NCBI RefSeq assembly: GCF_001643775.1
Contig: NZ_CP011402.1
Coordinates: 1,458,432 to 1,522,431, forward strand
Length of the DNA: 64,000 bases
Origin: Denitrobacterium detoxificans
GTDB taxonomy: Bacteria > Actinomycetota > Coriobacteriia > Coriobacteriales > Eggerthellaceae
Reading direction: 5' to 3'
In this document: positions 1 through 8,977 of the stretch, piece by piece
Numbering within the stretch: position 1 is the first letter of the stretch
Layout of the letters: every line of letters begins with the position of its first letter
The notes under the pieces: generated by a model
What the model was told of the DNA's origin: nothing
What the model saw: the letters and a program-made list of their open reading frames with translations, nothing else
The model's database searches: none
Translations under genes and position numbers: made by a program

Positions 1-141
1 GTCGTGCGTGGAACCGTATAGCGCCTCGGCATCCAAACGCTCGAGAAGATGCTTCTTTACCTTTACGCGCGTAGAGGTGACGGAATGAGACACAGAACGG
101 CGAATGCCTGCCGACAAGGAGACACTGCTCAATTTGCTCAT
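1..141 (-). CDS. N-terminal part of an unidentified protein (runs off the window)
   Basis: An open minus-strand frame of 47 codons starts with ATG at 141 and is still open at position 1. A GGAG motif lies seven bases upstream of the ATG, which supports a real start. The visible N-terminus begins MSKLSSVSLSAGIRRSVSHS and is rich in Ser, Lys and Arg. I recognise no domain in so short a piece. It is read in the same direction as the signalling gene that follows, with about 100 bases before it. Confidence 0.5.
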   Translation of the reverse strand, partial: MSKLSSVSLSAGIRRSVSHSVTSTRVKVKKHLLERLDAEALYGSTHD

Positions 142-241
142 GAATCAACTCCGACCAATGGCGTAGGGGGCATTTAGGGTGCATTTGGATGCTGACCATT
201 TGGTGAAATTGAATTTTACTACATATCGGATATGAAATAGC

Positions 242-2578
242 TTAATCGAGGTATTTCTTCTCGAAATCGGGGAACGGCATGGGCCGAGCGAAATAGTACC
301 CCTGGAAAAGCCCGCATCCCATGGCTCGAAGCATGTCGTATTGCTCGGACGTTTCCACGCCCTCGACGATGCTGGGCATACCCAGGCTCTCGGAGAGCGC
401 AATGACGCCTTCCAAAATCTTGCGAGCACGTTCGGGGTCCTTCGCGCGAGAGAGAAACGCCATGTCCACCTTCAGCACGTCGACGGGCATGTCCTTGAGC
501 ATGCCCAGCGAGGAATAGCCGCTGCCAAAGTCATCCATCTCCACCACGAAGCCCGCTGCGCGCAGGCGCTCCAAGGCGGCCATGGCGGCAGCGCCCTTCT
601 CCATCACGACCGCCTCGGTGATTTCCAAATGCAGCGCTTGCGGCGCGATGCCATGCTTTTCGACGAGGTCGATGAACGTCTGCGCCACATCGATGAAGAA
701 GAAGTCACGTGGCGAGATGTTCACGGCCACGTACATGTCGATGCCGCGGTTCGCCCAATCGCGCAGGATGCGGCAGGACTCTTCCCAGATGTGCTTATCG
801 AGCTGCACGATCATGCCGTTGCGCTCGAAAATGGGGATAAACCTGTCAGGACGCAGCTCTCCCCACTCCGGATGAATCCACCGAGCAAGCGCTTCGCCGC
901 CTCTCACGACGCCATCTGCATTCACCTGAGGCTGCACGTACGGACGAATCTGATGCTCTCTCATGGCCCGGTCGAACGCGCCAATGACCTTCTTGGACCA
1001 GAGCAATTCATCGCGCATGGCATCGTCGTAGATAGCCAGACGCCGTTCGTGCGCATATTCGGAGCCAATGGACTTGGCGGCGCGCATGGCGCGGTCAATC
1101 ATGATGGGCACGGAAAGCGATCGGTCGGTTACCTCGTACAAGCCCACGTGCACGACCACGGGGAACAGGCGGTCGGCGTTAACGTACGCAACCTGGTCGG
1201 GCAAGTCGATAAACATCCGATAGGAAACGCGGTCGCGATCGAAGCACACTGCGAAATGGTCGGAGGCAAGTCGCGCGTACAGCGTTCCCGGGTTGGCTTT
1301 CTCGCGCAAGGCGGTGGCAATGCGCACGAGCAGATCGTCGCCCTCCTCCGAGCCGTAGATATCGTTGATGAGGCTGAAGTCTTTGACGTTCGAAACGGCG
1401 ATGGCGTAATTCACGTTGGGATTCTCGCTGAAAAGGCGTTCCACCGCCTCGCAGAACTTGTGCTTGCGATACAAGCCCGTCAGGCTATCGTGATCGGCGC
1501 GGAACTGGGCCTCCTCAGTGGCCTTGCGCTCCTCTATCAGACTCTCCTCGTATTCCGTCTGGTCGTACACGATAAGATACCCACCCACGACCCGCTGCTT
1601 CTTGTCGGCGATGACGCTATAGCGCACGCGGAAATACCGTTGAACGCCATTCAGGCTATCGTAGGCTTCGCGCTCGTGCTCAACCACATACGAACTACCC
1701 TCACCCAAAAAGCGCGTGAAGAGGGCATTGCCGGAATGCAGGTCATCCGGATCCAAGCCGAACTGCTCGCGTGCCACGTCGTTCACGAACAGGCAATTCG
1801 CATCGCCGTCGAACACGGCGATGACCTCGCCGAACTCCGAGACCACACGCGAAAGCAAGCGGTCGATCACGATGAAGGGCTTGTACACGATGGCGAAGAA
1901 GAACCCTAGCAGCGCGCAGATGGTGTAGGCAACGAACGAAAAACCAAGCGGCGTGTCGGTGGATAGATAGTAGATGTCGGTGCCAACCGACGCCAACACG
2001 GCAATGAGCATGACCACATAGCGCTCGGAGTAGACCGCAGGAACCAAGATGGCCTTGTTAAGCAGCAAAATCACGGCGGCCAAGAACATGAGCAGCGTGA
2101 TGCATTGATGCACGAGAAGCCACGGCTGGGGAATAAGGATAAACGAGCCCATCCACGGCATAAACGCGGTGGGCTCGAGCTTGAACACGAAGCCCGTGAA
2201 AACGTTGGAAAGAATGACCACCGTGTCCACCGTGGCCATTGCCGCAAACAGAAAGGCCCAGATGGTCCCTCGAAATTGACTGGAGCAATACACGGCAATG
2301 AAGTTGACCAGTTCCAGGAGCATCCAGTCGGTACCCGCGAAGAACAACAGCGCGCCAAACATCGCCAAAGGTTCGCTCGGCGCCACGACCATGATGACAT
2401 CGCCCAGAACGGGTAGCAGCACATACCCAAGCAGACGTTCCATGTCGTAGGAAATAGGACGCACGGAACGATGGGCTATACGCGCGCACGCGAATATAGC
2501 CGCAATCATTGCGAATGAAATAAGCAAAAACGCTATCATGGCCCCAAACCAGCACTGTTCCGCCCCCAAGCAGAACAT
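242..2578 (-). CDS. Membrane-bound PAS-GGDEF-EAL protein, probable cyclic-di-GMP phosphodiesterase
   Basis: Predicted to control cyclic di-GMP at the membrane. Residues 10-235 form about seven hydrophobic segments, 245-345 look like a PAS domain, 360-520 a GGDEF domain and 530-778 an EAL domain. The GGDEF signature is degenerate (ASDHF at 438-442), so cyclase activity is unlikely. The EAL domain keeps EALARW (562-567), NISPRD, LEITEAVV, DDFGSGYSS and VEGVET, so phosphodiesterase activity is likely. The frame is open upstream to 2830, but that extension would overlap the tRNA gene on the other strand. The ATG at 2578 opens directly into the first membrane segment, so I chose it, although its ribosome site is weak. 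The degenerate GGDEF may bind GTP as a regulator; this is inference from the family. Confidence 0.88.
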   Translation of the reverse strand: MFCLGAEQCWFGAMIAFLLISFAMIAAIFACARIAHRSVRPISYDMERLLGYVLLPVLGDVIMVVAPSEPLAMFGALLFFAGTDWMLLELVNFIAVYCSSQFRGTIWAFLFAAMATVDTVVILSNVFTGFVFKLEPTAFMPWMGSFILIPQPWLLVHQCITLLMFLAAVILLLNKAILVPAVYSERYVVMLIAVLASVGTDIYYLSTDTPLGFSFVAYTICALLGFFFAIVYKPFIVIDRLLSRVVSEFGEVIAVFDGDANCLFVNDVAREQFGLDPDDLHSGNALFTRFLGEGSSYVVEHEREAYDSLNGVQRYFRVRYSVIADKKQRVVGGYLIVYDQTEYEESLIEERKATEEAQFRADHDSLTGLYRKHKFCEAVERLFSENPNVNYAIAVSNVKDFSLINDIYGSEEGDDLLVRIATALREKANPGTLYARLASDHFAVCFDRDRVSYRMFIDLPDQVAYVNADRLFPVVVHVGLYEVTDRSLSVPIMIDRAMRAAKSIGSEYAHERRLAIYDDAMRDELLWSKKVIGAFDRAMREHQIRPYVQPQVNADGVVRGGEALARWIHPEWGELRPDRFIPIFERNGMIVQLDKHIWEESCRILRDWANRGIDMYVAVNISPRDFFFIDVAQTFIDLVEKHGIAPQALHLEITEAVVMEKGAAAMAALERLRAAGFVVEMDDFGSGYSSLGMLKDMPVDVLKVDMAFLSRAKDPERARKILEGVIALSESLGMPSIVEGVETSEQYDMLRAMGCGLFQGYYFARPMPFPDFEKKYLD

Positions 2579-2787
2579 AATTGTAACACCCGTGGTAGCA
2601 TATTTAAATTGTTGCGAAGCAATACACACGATTCGTTTGATATGCGTTTCCCGGGATGCAGCATGAGCCACATTACACGTGACGCGGCGGCAAGAATGTG
2701 CAGATTGTGACCACAGAATAATTCGGGGTTGATTTGGCGCGCGGTTACGGCTAATATACTTTTCGCTGCTTGAGCAGCAAACACTTT

Positions 2788-2864
<77 letters not shown>

Positions 2865-2872
2865 GCTAAACA

Positions 2873-2905
2873 AGCGGGTCAGAAGATTTCTTCTGACCCG
2901 CTTTT
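2873..2905 (+). terminator. Rho-independent terminator of tRNA-Pro
   Basis: The stem AGCGGGTCAGAA (2873-2884) pairs perfectly with TTCTGACCCGCT (2891-2902) and is followed by a T run. Part of this terminator is duplicated exactly at 3296-3322. Confidence 0.9.
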
Positions 2906-2972
2906 TGCGTCCCTAGCCCACTCTCACGCGCGCGGCAAACACGGCGCTAACGCCCAAAACCCGCCTACGCAG

Positions 2973-3187
2973 AAAAATGAGCAAATCAAGCCGTCATAAT
3001 GTAAGAAATGTAACTGTTTACACGCCCGCGAGACCACAAACGCTCGAATGGAAAATCACGACCTGGGATTACGCCGTCCCAGAAGTACGAGATGAACCCG
3101 TTTGTCCCACCGAAAAGGCGAAATCACAGAAATCTACGTGTAAACGGTTACATTTTTGCTAAATCGACCTGCGATTTTGCTCATTTC
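2973..3187. repeat. Dispersed inverted-repeat element, copy A
   Basis: A 215-bp element with long imperfect inverted arms. The outer arms are AAATGAGCAAATC near 2974 and GATTTTGCTCATTT at 3173-3186. The inner arms are at 3007-3024 and 3137-3154 and match at 17 of 18 positions (core TGTAAC.GTTTACACG). The right arm, read in reverse, matches the left arm of copy D (58.34 kb) exactly over more than 20 bases. It lies between the converging tRNA-Pro and NlpC/P60 genes. No coding sequence is evident. Confidence 0.7.
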
Positions 3188-3203
3188 TCATAGGAGCGAC
3201 CCC

Positions 3204-3383
3204 AGGTGACGCGGGGACGTACCTTCTGTCACCTCTCCAGGTGACGCGGGGACGGGCGTTCGAGGGTGACAGAGGGTACGTCCCTGTGTCACCTGGAAGA
3301 TTTCTTCTGACCCGCTTTTTGCTTTCCTCATCCAGCCCCTAAGGCGAAACGCGGGTGACAGAAGGTACGTCCCCATGTCACCC
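3204..3383. repeat. Cluster of REP-like GGTGAC...GTCACC palindromes
   Basis: Related palindromes lie at 3204-3234, 3265-3293 and 3353-3383, with a further partial unit starting at 3237. Each has GGTGAC and GTCACC ends around a core such as GGGTACGTCCC. They resemble REP elements of the kind mobilised by RAYT (TnpA-REP) enzymes. No such transposase is visible in the window. The last copy lies just past the stop of the NlpC/P60 gene and could help to end its transcript. Confidence 0.75.
3296..3322. repeat. Exact 27-bp duplicate of the tRNA-Pro terminator
   Basis: This stretch repeats positions 2882-2908 without a mismatch, including the right arm of the terminator and its T run. It sits among the REP-like palindromes about 400 bp downstream of tRNA-Pro. 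It may be a scar of integration at the tRNA 3' region or of local duplication. Confidence 0.75.
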
Positions 3384-3416
3384 TCAGCGGGACGCTGTCC
3401 ATGGCGGTTGCGCGCC

Positions 3417-5609
3417 CTATTCCTTGCGCTGCTTGCGCATGCGGACGAAGGCCACGACGCCAATCGCTGCGGCGCAGATGATTACCATGGCCAGCGGCAG
3501 AAAGCCGATGAAGGGATCGCTCGTCTTTGCCATGCTCGATCCGTACGTACTCGATGCGGGATAGTGCGTGCTCGTCGACGTAGACGTGGAGCTCGCAGCC
3601 GCCTCCTCCACGGTAAACGACGCCGAAGAGGTGCCATCGTCGAACGCAACGGCAAGTGCATGCGTGCCCGCATCGAGCGTCTCCAGCAAATCCGCGGGCA
3701 GAGTAAGCACCACGCTGCCGCTTTCGGCGGTATAGCGGGACGAATCGACCTCTACCCCATCAATCGAGATGCCCGTGAAATGCGAGAACGTAGCAGCGGA
3801 GTCGCCCGAGCGCTCCACCGTGAACACGAGCGCTTCGTCACTACCCTTCTGCCAGGTGGCGCCATCGCCGGAAACCATATCGTACGTGGGAGCCACCACC
3901 GGAGCGGCAATTTCGAACGTACGCTTCACCGTGCCCGTATAGGCACCCGTACCCGTAATGGTAACCGTGGCAATGCCCGGTTCAACGTTATCCGCATACG
4001 TCACCTCGTAGTCAGTGCCCGCGACAAGGCCGGGAATCTCCACCAGGGGCGTTATGGGCGAACCGCTATACGGATAGGACGCATCGAGCGCCGTAACCGC
4101 CGAGTCGTAGAACGCAACGTCATACAAGCTCAATGCGGGCTCTGATGAGGACACGTAAGGCATGTTCGCCATGGCAAGGTTGCTAAGCCAAGTGGTCCGA
4201 TTGCCTCGAATGATGTCGAGGGAATTAACCAGCACGCCCTTCACCTGCGTGGAGCCGGTATCGCCAAACAGATTGCCAATCGACCCGGCCGAGCTGATGA
4301 CATACTCATGGCCGTCGGCATCGCCCAGGTACATCATCTCGTGACCAGGCATGAACAGCACGGTCCCCAAGGGCATCTGCCGAATGGCCGCCGCCTTGTG
4401 AGCATCGTCTAGCCCGGAAAGGTCGTACGAGCGCACCGGCATATTACGCTGCCACGTAGTATTGCGCGCCAGCTCGAGCCCAAAGCACTTGTATACGTCG
4501 CGCACATAACCCGAGCAGTCGTTCGCCTCGAGCATGCCTCCCCAGCCATACATCTCACCCAGGGAATTGAAAGCGACGTTGGCAATGTTCTCGCGCGTAA
4601 GGGGCAGGTAGCCCTCGCTTACGGGCTCCGATTCGGCAATGAGGCACACTTCCTTCGAATACGTGCCGTCGGACTTGCGTACAGGCAGATAGCAGACGTG
4701 ATTGTTGTACGCCGAACGCGTGCCCACGAGCACACTCGCATCCTCCCAGTCGATGCGCTCGAGCACCGTGCCCATATACAGCAGCCTATTGGCGGTATTC
4801 GACGTAACGTTCGACTGCTCGGTTCGCACCTTGTAGCCAGTAACAACCAGCTCCTGACCCTCCGCAATGTCCCACGCGCTCAGCCACTCGCTCTTGTTGG
4901 CGCAAATGGCGACATCGGAAGCGGGAACCCAGCCACCATCCAGGCACGAAGAGCTGCAGTAGTAGAACAAACCATCGGTGGACACGGCGTGCACCACTAC
5001 GGGCTCGTTTACGCGCAGCGCGCTCAGGTACAGGTTGTCATCATCAGCATCGCCATACGTTTGGAAAAGCGGACGATCGGTGGGATATCCACGAAGCGTG
5101 GTGTGAGTGGTCACGACGCCATACGGGCTAGCAATGGCAGGAGCTGCGCCATCGGTAGGATATACGGACATGATGTCATCGACATCGGCCTGGGTAAAGG
5201 GAGACCAATCCTCGTTGTACGTCTTGCCGACAAAGTCGTTTTCCAGCTCGCTACGCGCAGCTGCCGCAAGGGCCTGCTGGCGCTCAGCCGTAAGGTACGA
5301 CGCATCAACAGTCTTCATATCCTGCAGGTGCGTATTGCCGGCCTTCACCGCCGCATCGTTCAACGCGTCGATGGTAGCGCGATCGGCCAAAATATCGGTA
5401 GCATCCGTCTGCTTCGCCACCCAATACGCCGCCGTGGACTTTTCCTGCGTGACATCGGGCAAGTAGATCACCGACGTCGACTGCGCCTCGAGCGCATCGC
5501 CATCGGCATGCGCATACAGGGCGAAACCGCCCATAGCTAGCAGCGCAGACAGACAAAGCGCAGCCACCACGCGTACGGACATGAAAGACCCGAAAAGCTT
5601 CTTTCCCAT
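3417..5609 (-). CDS. Membrane-anchored SH3 / NlpC-P60 cell-wall hydrolase
   Basis: Probably a peptidoglycan endopeptidase held at the cell surface. The ATG at 5609 has GGAGG five bases upstream and opens into a signal-peptide-like segment (residues 10-35). Residues 165-330 resemble bacterial SH3 repeats. Residues 340-445 form an NlpC/P60 domain with catalytic Cys365 in NDCSGY, followed by His423 and His434. A beta-rich Ig-like region follows (motif GTGAYTGTVKRTFEI), then a Ser/Thr linker. The C-terminus is one membrane helix with a basic tail (VRMRKQRKE). No LPXTG motif precedes the helix, so it looks like a membrane anchor and not a sortase substrate. At about 730 residues it is long for an NlpC/P60 protein. 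Confidence 0.85.
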   Translation of the reverse strand: MGKKLFGSFMSVRVVAALCLSALLAMGGFALYAHADGDALEAQSTSVIYLPDVTQEKSTAAYWVAKQTDATDILADRATIDALNDAAVKAGNTHLQDMKTVDASYLTAERQQALAAAARSELENDFVGKTYNEDWSPFTQADVDDIMSVYPTDGAAPAIASPYGVVTTHTTLRGYPTDRPLFQTYGDADDDNLYLSALRVNEPVVVHAVSTDGLFYYCSSSCLDGGWVPASDVAICANKSEWLSAWDIAEGQELVVTGYKVRTEQSNVTSNTANRLLYMGTVLERIDWEDASVLVGTRSAYNNHVCYLPVRKSDGTYSKEVCLIAESEPVSEGYLPLTRENIANVAFNSLGEMYGWGGMLEANDCSGYVRDVYKCFGLELARNTTWQRNMPVRSYDLSGLDDAHKAAAIRQMPLGTVLFMPGHEMMYLGDADGHEYVISSAGSIGNLFGDTGSTQVKGVLVNSLDIIRGNRTTWLSNLAMANMPYVSSSEPALSLYDVAFYDSAVTALDASYPYSGSPITPLVEIPGLVAGTDYEVTYADNVEPGIATVTITGTGAYTGTVKRTFEIAAPVVAPTYDMVSGDGATWQKGSDEALVFTVERSGDSAATFSHFTGISIDGVEVDSSRYTAESGSVVLTLPADLLETLDAGTHALAVAFDDGTSSASFTVEEAAASSTSTSTSTHYPASSTYGSSMAKTSDPFIGFLPLAMVIICAAAIGVVAFVRMRKQRKE

Positions 5610-5703
5610 CGGAACCTCCAAACGGGAAGCGCGCACCGCATACGCACCACCTGCGGCTCGGCTACCCCTAGACCCTTTGACCTAGCAGAATACTACCAGA
5701 TGG

Positions 5704-5737
5704 ATAACAAAAACGGGAAGGGCGAACCCTTCCCGTT
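5704..5737 (-). terminator. Terminator of the symporter gene
   Basis: The stem AACGGGAAGGG / CCCTTCCCGTT with a four-base loop is followed on the minus strand by a T run. It lies 24 bases past the symporter stop. Confidence 0.85.
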
Positions 5738-5760
5738 GACCACGCGATATACAGCAGAGG

Positions 5761-6996
5761 CTACGCGTTCTGCAGAGGCACGCGCTCGTCTTCCACGTTG
5801 AAGAGCTCGCGCGTTTCGGGCGCTTCCTCGGCCTGGATGCCGTGACGCTCCACGTACCCCGTCATGATGAGCGAGAGCGCGCCGTCACCCGTGACGTTGC
5901 AGGCAGTGCCGAAGCTATCCTGCAACGCGAAGATGGTGAGCACCAACGCGGTACCCGTGGCATCGAAGCCAACGACACCCGTGATGAGGCCCAGGGACGC
6001 CATGACGGTGCCCCCCGGCACGCCCGGCGCGCCAATGGCGAAGATGCCGAGCAGCAGGCAGAACAGAATCATGGTGGTCACGCTGGGCATGGCGCCGTAG
6101 AGCATCTTCGAAATGGTCATGACGAAGAAGACCTCGGTGAGCACCGATCCGCACAGGTGGATGTTCGCGAACAGCGGAATGCCGAAGCTGACCATGTCCT
6201 TGCGCAGCGGCTTGGCCTTGCCCGCGCACTGCAGCGCCACGGCCAGCGTGGCGGCAGAGCTCATGGTGCCGATGGCGGTAAGGTACGCAGGGCCGTAATG
6301 GCGGATGACCTGCAGCGGATTCTTGCCGGAATACGCACCGGCGATGCCGTAGAGCACGGCCAGCCAGATGTAATGGCCCAGAATGACGATGAGCACGACC
6401 ACGATGAACACGGGCAGCTGCTGGGTAATGGCACCTTCGTACGCCAGACCGCAGAAGGTGCAGGCGATGAACACAGGCAGCACGGGAATGATGACCTTCG
6501 TTACCACGGCCAGCACGATGCGCTGGAACTCATCGAGAATCTGCGGGATAGCCTTGGCCTTCGTCCACACCGAGGCAAGGCCCACGATGATGGAGAACAC
6601 CAGCGCGCTCATGACGCTCATGATCTGCGGAATGTCCAGCTGGAAGGGCACGTCGGGCAGGTCGCGCAGGCCAGCGGGGTCGGTGACGATGGACAGCTGC
6701 GGAATGATGGCATAGCCGGAAGCCGTGCTGAAGAACGCAGCGCCAATGGAGCTCACGTACGCAATGAGGATGGCGAACCCGAGCACGCGTGACACGTTGC
6801 TGCCCAGCTTCGTGATGGACGGCGCGATGAAGCCGATGATGATCAGCGGCACGCAGAACATGATGAGCTGGTTGAGGATGTACTTCACCGTAACGATGAC
6901 GAGCATCACCTGCTCGGTTGCAACCAGGCCCACCAGAATGCCCACGACCACGGCCACGAGCAAAATGAAGGGCAAGCTGGTAACTACTCTCTTCAT
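5761..6996 (-). CDS. Dicarboxylate/amino acid:cation symporter (DAACS/SLC1-like)
   Basis: A 411-residue polytopic membrane protein, probably importing acidic amino acids or C4-dicarboxylates with Na+ or H+. The start is the ATG at 6996, preceded by AGGAAAGG; it opens MKRVVTSLPFILLVAVVVG, a first membrane segment. Family-like features are GTMSSAATLAVAL, resembling the serine-rich re-entrant motif of this family, and a C-terminal GAPGVPGGTVMASLGL loop. The extra N-terminal 40 codons of the open frame look untranslated. It is flanked by its own terminator and by that of the next gene, so it is probably monocistronic. The substrate cannot be set from sequence. Confidence 0.85.
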   Translation of the reverse strand: MKRVVTSLPFILLVAVVVGILVGLVATEQVMLVIVTVKYILNQLIMFCVPLIIIGFIAPSITKLGSNVSRVLGFAILIAYVSSIGAAFFSTASGYAIIPQLSIVTDPAGLRDLPDVPFQLDIPQIMSVMSALVFSIIVGLASVWTKAKAIPQILDEFQRIVLAVVTKVIIPVLPVFIACTFCGLAYEGAITQQLPVFIVVVLIVILGHYIWLAVLYGIAGAYSGKNPLQVIRHYGPAYLTAIGTMSSAATLAVALQCAGKAKPLRKDMVSFGIPLFANIHLCGSVLTEVFFVMTISKMLYGAMPSVTTMILFCLLLGIFAIGAPGVPGGTVMASLGLITGVVGFDATGTALVLTIFALQDSFGTACNVTGDGALSLIMTGYVERHGIQAEEAPETRELFNVEDERVPLQNA

Positions 6997-7083
6997 TGGT
7001 ATCCTTTCCTGAACGCGCGAAACCCTTCTCGCGCATTTCCCTAACAGCGCCCTACTATACCGTTTTTTGCACTGTTCAGAGCA

Positions 7084-7113
7084 GAAAAATGCCGCTGGGT
7101 TCGCCAGCGGCAT
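7084..7113 (-). terminator. Terminator of the coaBC-panD-panC-transporter cluster
   Basis: The stem ATGCCGCTGG / CCAGCGGCAT (7089-7098, 7104-7113) is followed on the minus strand by a T run. It lies 33 bases past the stop of the BASS transporter. Confidence 0.88.
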
Positions 7114-7145
7114 CAAAAAAGTTAGGCCTACCTATCAGCCATGCA

Positions 7146-8111
7146 TTACGCACGCGCTGAAGATGCGGCAGGAGCCACCTGCTTGCCCTCGCGGCAACGC
7201 ACGCTCGCGAAGACGCTGCCCGCGATGTTGTGCCACACGCTAAAGATTGCACCTGGCAGCGTGGCCAGCGGATTCGCCGCGAAATTGGCGGCGGCCAGGC
7301 TTACGGAAAGGCCACTGTTCTGCATGCCCACTTCGATGGCGAGCGCGGTGGTCTTCGCGTAGTCCATCTTGAAGAGGCGCGCGATGGCGTACCCCACGCC
7401 CATGCCGATGGCATTGTGCAGAACAACCACAGCCAGCACGAGCGCGCCGCTCTCCAGGATCTTGGTGGTGTTGGCGGCCGTGATGCCGGCCACGATGAAG
7501 GCGATGGCGAACACCGAGATGACGGGCAGAATGGGCTGAACCGTCTGCATAGCGCGATGAGCGAAGGCGCTCACCACCAGGCCGGCAATCACGGGCAGCA
7601 GAACCACCTGCACCACGGAAACGAACATCGCCACGATGGAGACCTCAACCCAGGCGCCGGCCAGCGCATACACGAGCACGGGCGTTACGAGCGGGGCCAG
7701 GAGCGTGGACACGATGGTCATACCCACCGACAGGGGCACGTCGCCCTTGGCGATGTAGGTGATCACGTTGCTGGCCGTGCCGCCGGGGCAGCAGCCCAGC
7801 AGAATGACGCCAAGGGCAATGTCCGCAGGCAGCTGCAGCACCGTAGCCAGCGCCCAGGCAGCCAGCGGCATGATGGTGTACTGCGCCACCGCGCCAATGA
7901 GCACTTCCTTGGGGTGCGTGAACACGACCTTGAAGTCGGAAGGCTTGATGGTCAGGCCCATGCCGAACATGATGACGCCCAGGAAGATGGTGGTGTAGCC
8001 CGTGGCCCACACAAACGCCTGGGGCACCACGAACGCAAGCGCGGAAAGCGCGATGATGATAAGCGCAACGTAGCGCGTAAGAACACTGCCAATGGTTGAA
8101 AGAGCTCGCAT
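7146..8111 (-). CDS. BASS-family transporter, probable PanS-like (keto)pantoate importer
   Basis: A 321-residue membrane protein of the bile acid:sodium symporter family with about ten hydrophobic segments. Family-like motifs are GVILLGCCPGGTASNVITYIA and ALAIEVGMQNSGLSVSLA. The ATG at 8111 has GGGG upstream and lies 10 bases past the panC stop. In Salmonella the BASS protein PanS imports ketopantoate/pantoate. Here the gene closes a cluster with panC, panD and coaBC, so the same role is the best inference. Other BASS substrates (bile acids, pyruvate, other organic anions) cannot be excluded by sequence. Confidence 0.8.
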   Translation of the reverse strand: MRALSTIGSVLTRYVALIIIALSALAFVVPQAFVWATGYTTIFLGVIMFGMGLTIKPSDFKVVFTHPKEVLIGAVAQYTIMPLAAWALATVLQLPADIALGVILLGCCPGGTASNVITYIAKGDVPLSVGMTIVSTLLAPLVTPVLVYALAGAWVEVSIVAMFVSVVQVVLLPVIAGLVVSAFAHRAMQTVQPILPVISVFAIAFIVAGITAANTTKILESGALVLAVVVLHNAIGMGVGYAIARLFKMDYAKTTALAIEVGMQNSGLSVSLAAANFAANPLATLPGAIFSVWHNIAGSVFASVRCREGKQVAPAASSARA

Positions 8112-8121
8112 GATATCCCCT

Positions 8122-8967
8122 TTACTTTGCGGGCTGGTACACGAAATTGTCGATAAGGCGCGTAGAGCCAATGCGCACGGCCATGGAGACCAACGCCTCA
8201 GTGTCGAGCGCGTCGAGCGGCTGCATGTCGATAGCGTCGTTCACGCACACGTACTCCACGTTCGCGCGCGGCTCCTCGGCAAGCACATGCAGCATCTCGC
8301 CCACCAGCTCGCTTGCGGGCATGCCATCGTGCGCAACCTCCTGGCCGCGGAACACCGAACGGCTGAGCACCGTAGCCGCCTTGCGGTCCTCGGCGGAAAG
8401 GTACGTGTTACGCGACGACTTCGCCAGGCCATCGCTCTCGCGCACGATGGGACACCCCACGACCTGCACGTCGAAGTTCAGGTCATCGACCATCTTGCGG
8501 ATGATGGCAAGCTGCTGGGCGTCCTTCTGGCCGAAGTAGGCGCGGTCGGGCTGCACGATATTGAACAGCTTGGAAACCACGGTGCACACGCCGCGGAAAT
8601 GAATGGGTCGCGCGGCGCCTTCCAACGTAGAGGACAGGTAGTCGATGTTCACAAACGCATGCGCGTCGTGGTACATCTCGCTGGGCTCGGGATGGAACAC
8701 GTACGTGGCACCCAGGCGCTCGCACAGCGCGCAATCGGCCTCGAAGTCACGCGGATAGGCATCCAGGTCTTCCCCTTCGGCGAACTGCGTGGGGTTCAAG
8801 AACACGCTCACGACGGCAACGTCGTTTTGGGCAACGGCGCGCTCGATGAGGCTGGCATGCCCCTCGTGCAGGTAGCCCATGGTAGGCACGAGGCCAATGG
8901 TCTTTCCCTCGCGCTTCAGAGCGCGCAGCACGCGCTTCGCTTCGGAAATGGTGGTAATAACTTGCAT
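8122..8967 (-). CDS. panC: Pantothenate synthetase (pantoate-beta-alanine ligase)
   Basis: Joins pantoate to beta-alanine using ATP to make pantothenate. The 281-residue protein has the expected length. It shows GLVPTMGYLHEGHASLI with the HxGH nucleotide-binding motif, FLNPTQFAEGEDLDAYPR, YFGQKDAQQLAIIRKM and a late SSRNTYLSAEDR. The ATG at 8967 is preceded by GAGGGGGAG. It lies 10 bases after panD, which supplies beta-alanine, and 10 bases before the transporter, so the genes are almost certainly co-transcribed. Confidence 0.95.
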   Translation of the reverse strand: MQVITTISEAKRVLRALKREGKTIGLVPTMGYLHEGHASLIERAVAQNDVAVVSVFLNPTQFAEGEDLDAYPRDFEADCALCERLGATYVFHPEPSEMYHDAHAFVNIDYLSSTLEGAARPIHFRGVCTVVSKLFNIVQPDRAYFGQKDAQQLAIIRKMVDDLNFDVQVVGCPIVRESDGLAKSSRNTYLSAEDRKAATVLSRSVFRGQEVAHDGMPASELVGEMLHVLAEEPRANVEYVCVNDAIDMQPLDALDTEALVSMAVRIGSTRLIDNFVYQPAK

Positions 8968-8977
8968 GGCTCCCCCT

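Noticed and set aside
145-429. Small minus-strand frame between the first two genes
   Set aside because: It lies largely inside the 3' end of the GGDEF/EAL gene in another frame, with no ribosome site.
341-1909. Long plus-strand frame opposite the GGDEF/EAL gene
   Set aside because: It is an antisense shadow of a gene with clear PAS, GGDEF and EAL motifs; its product is His/Arg-rich with no domain.
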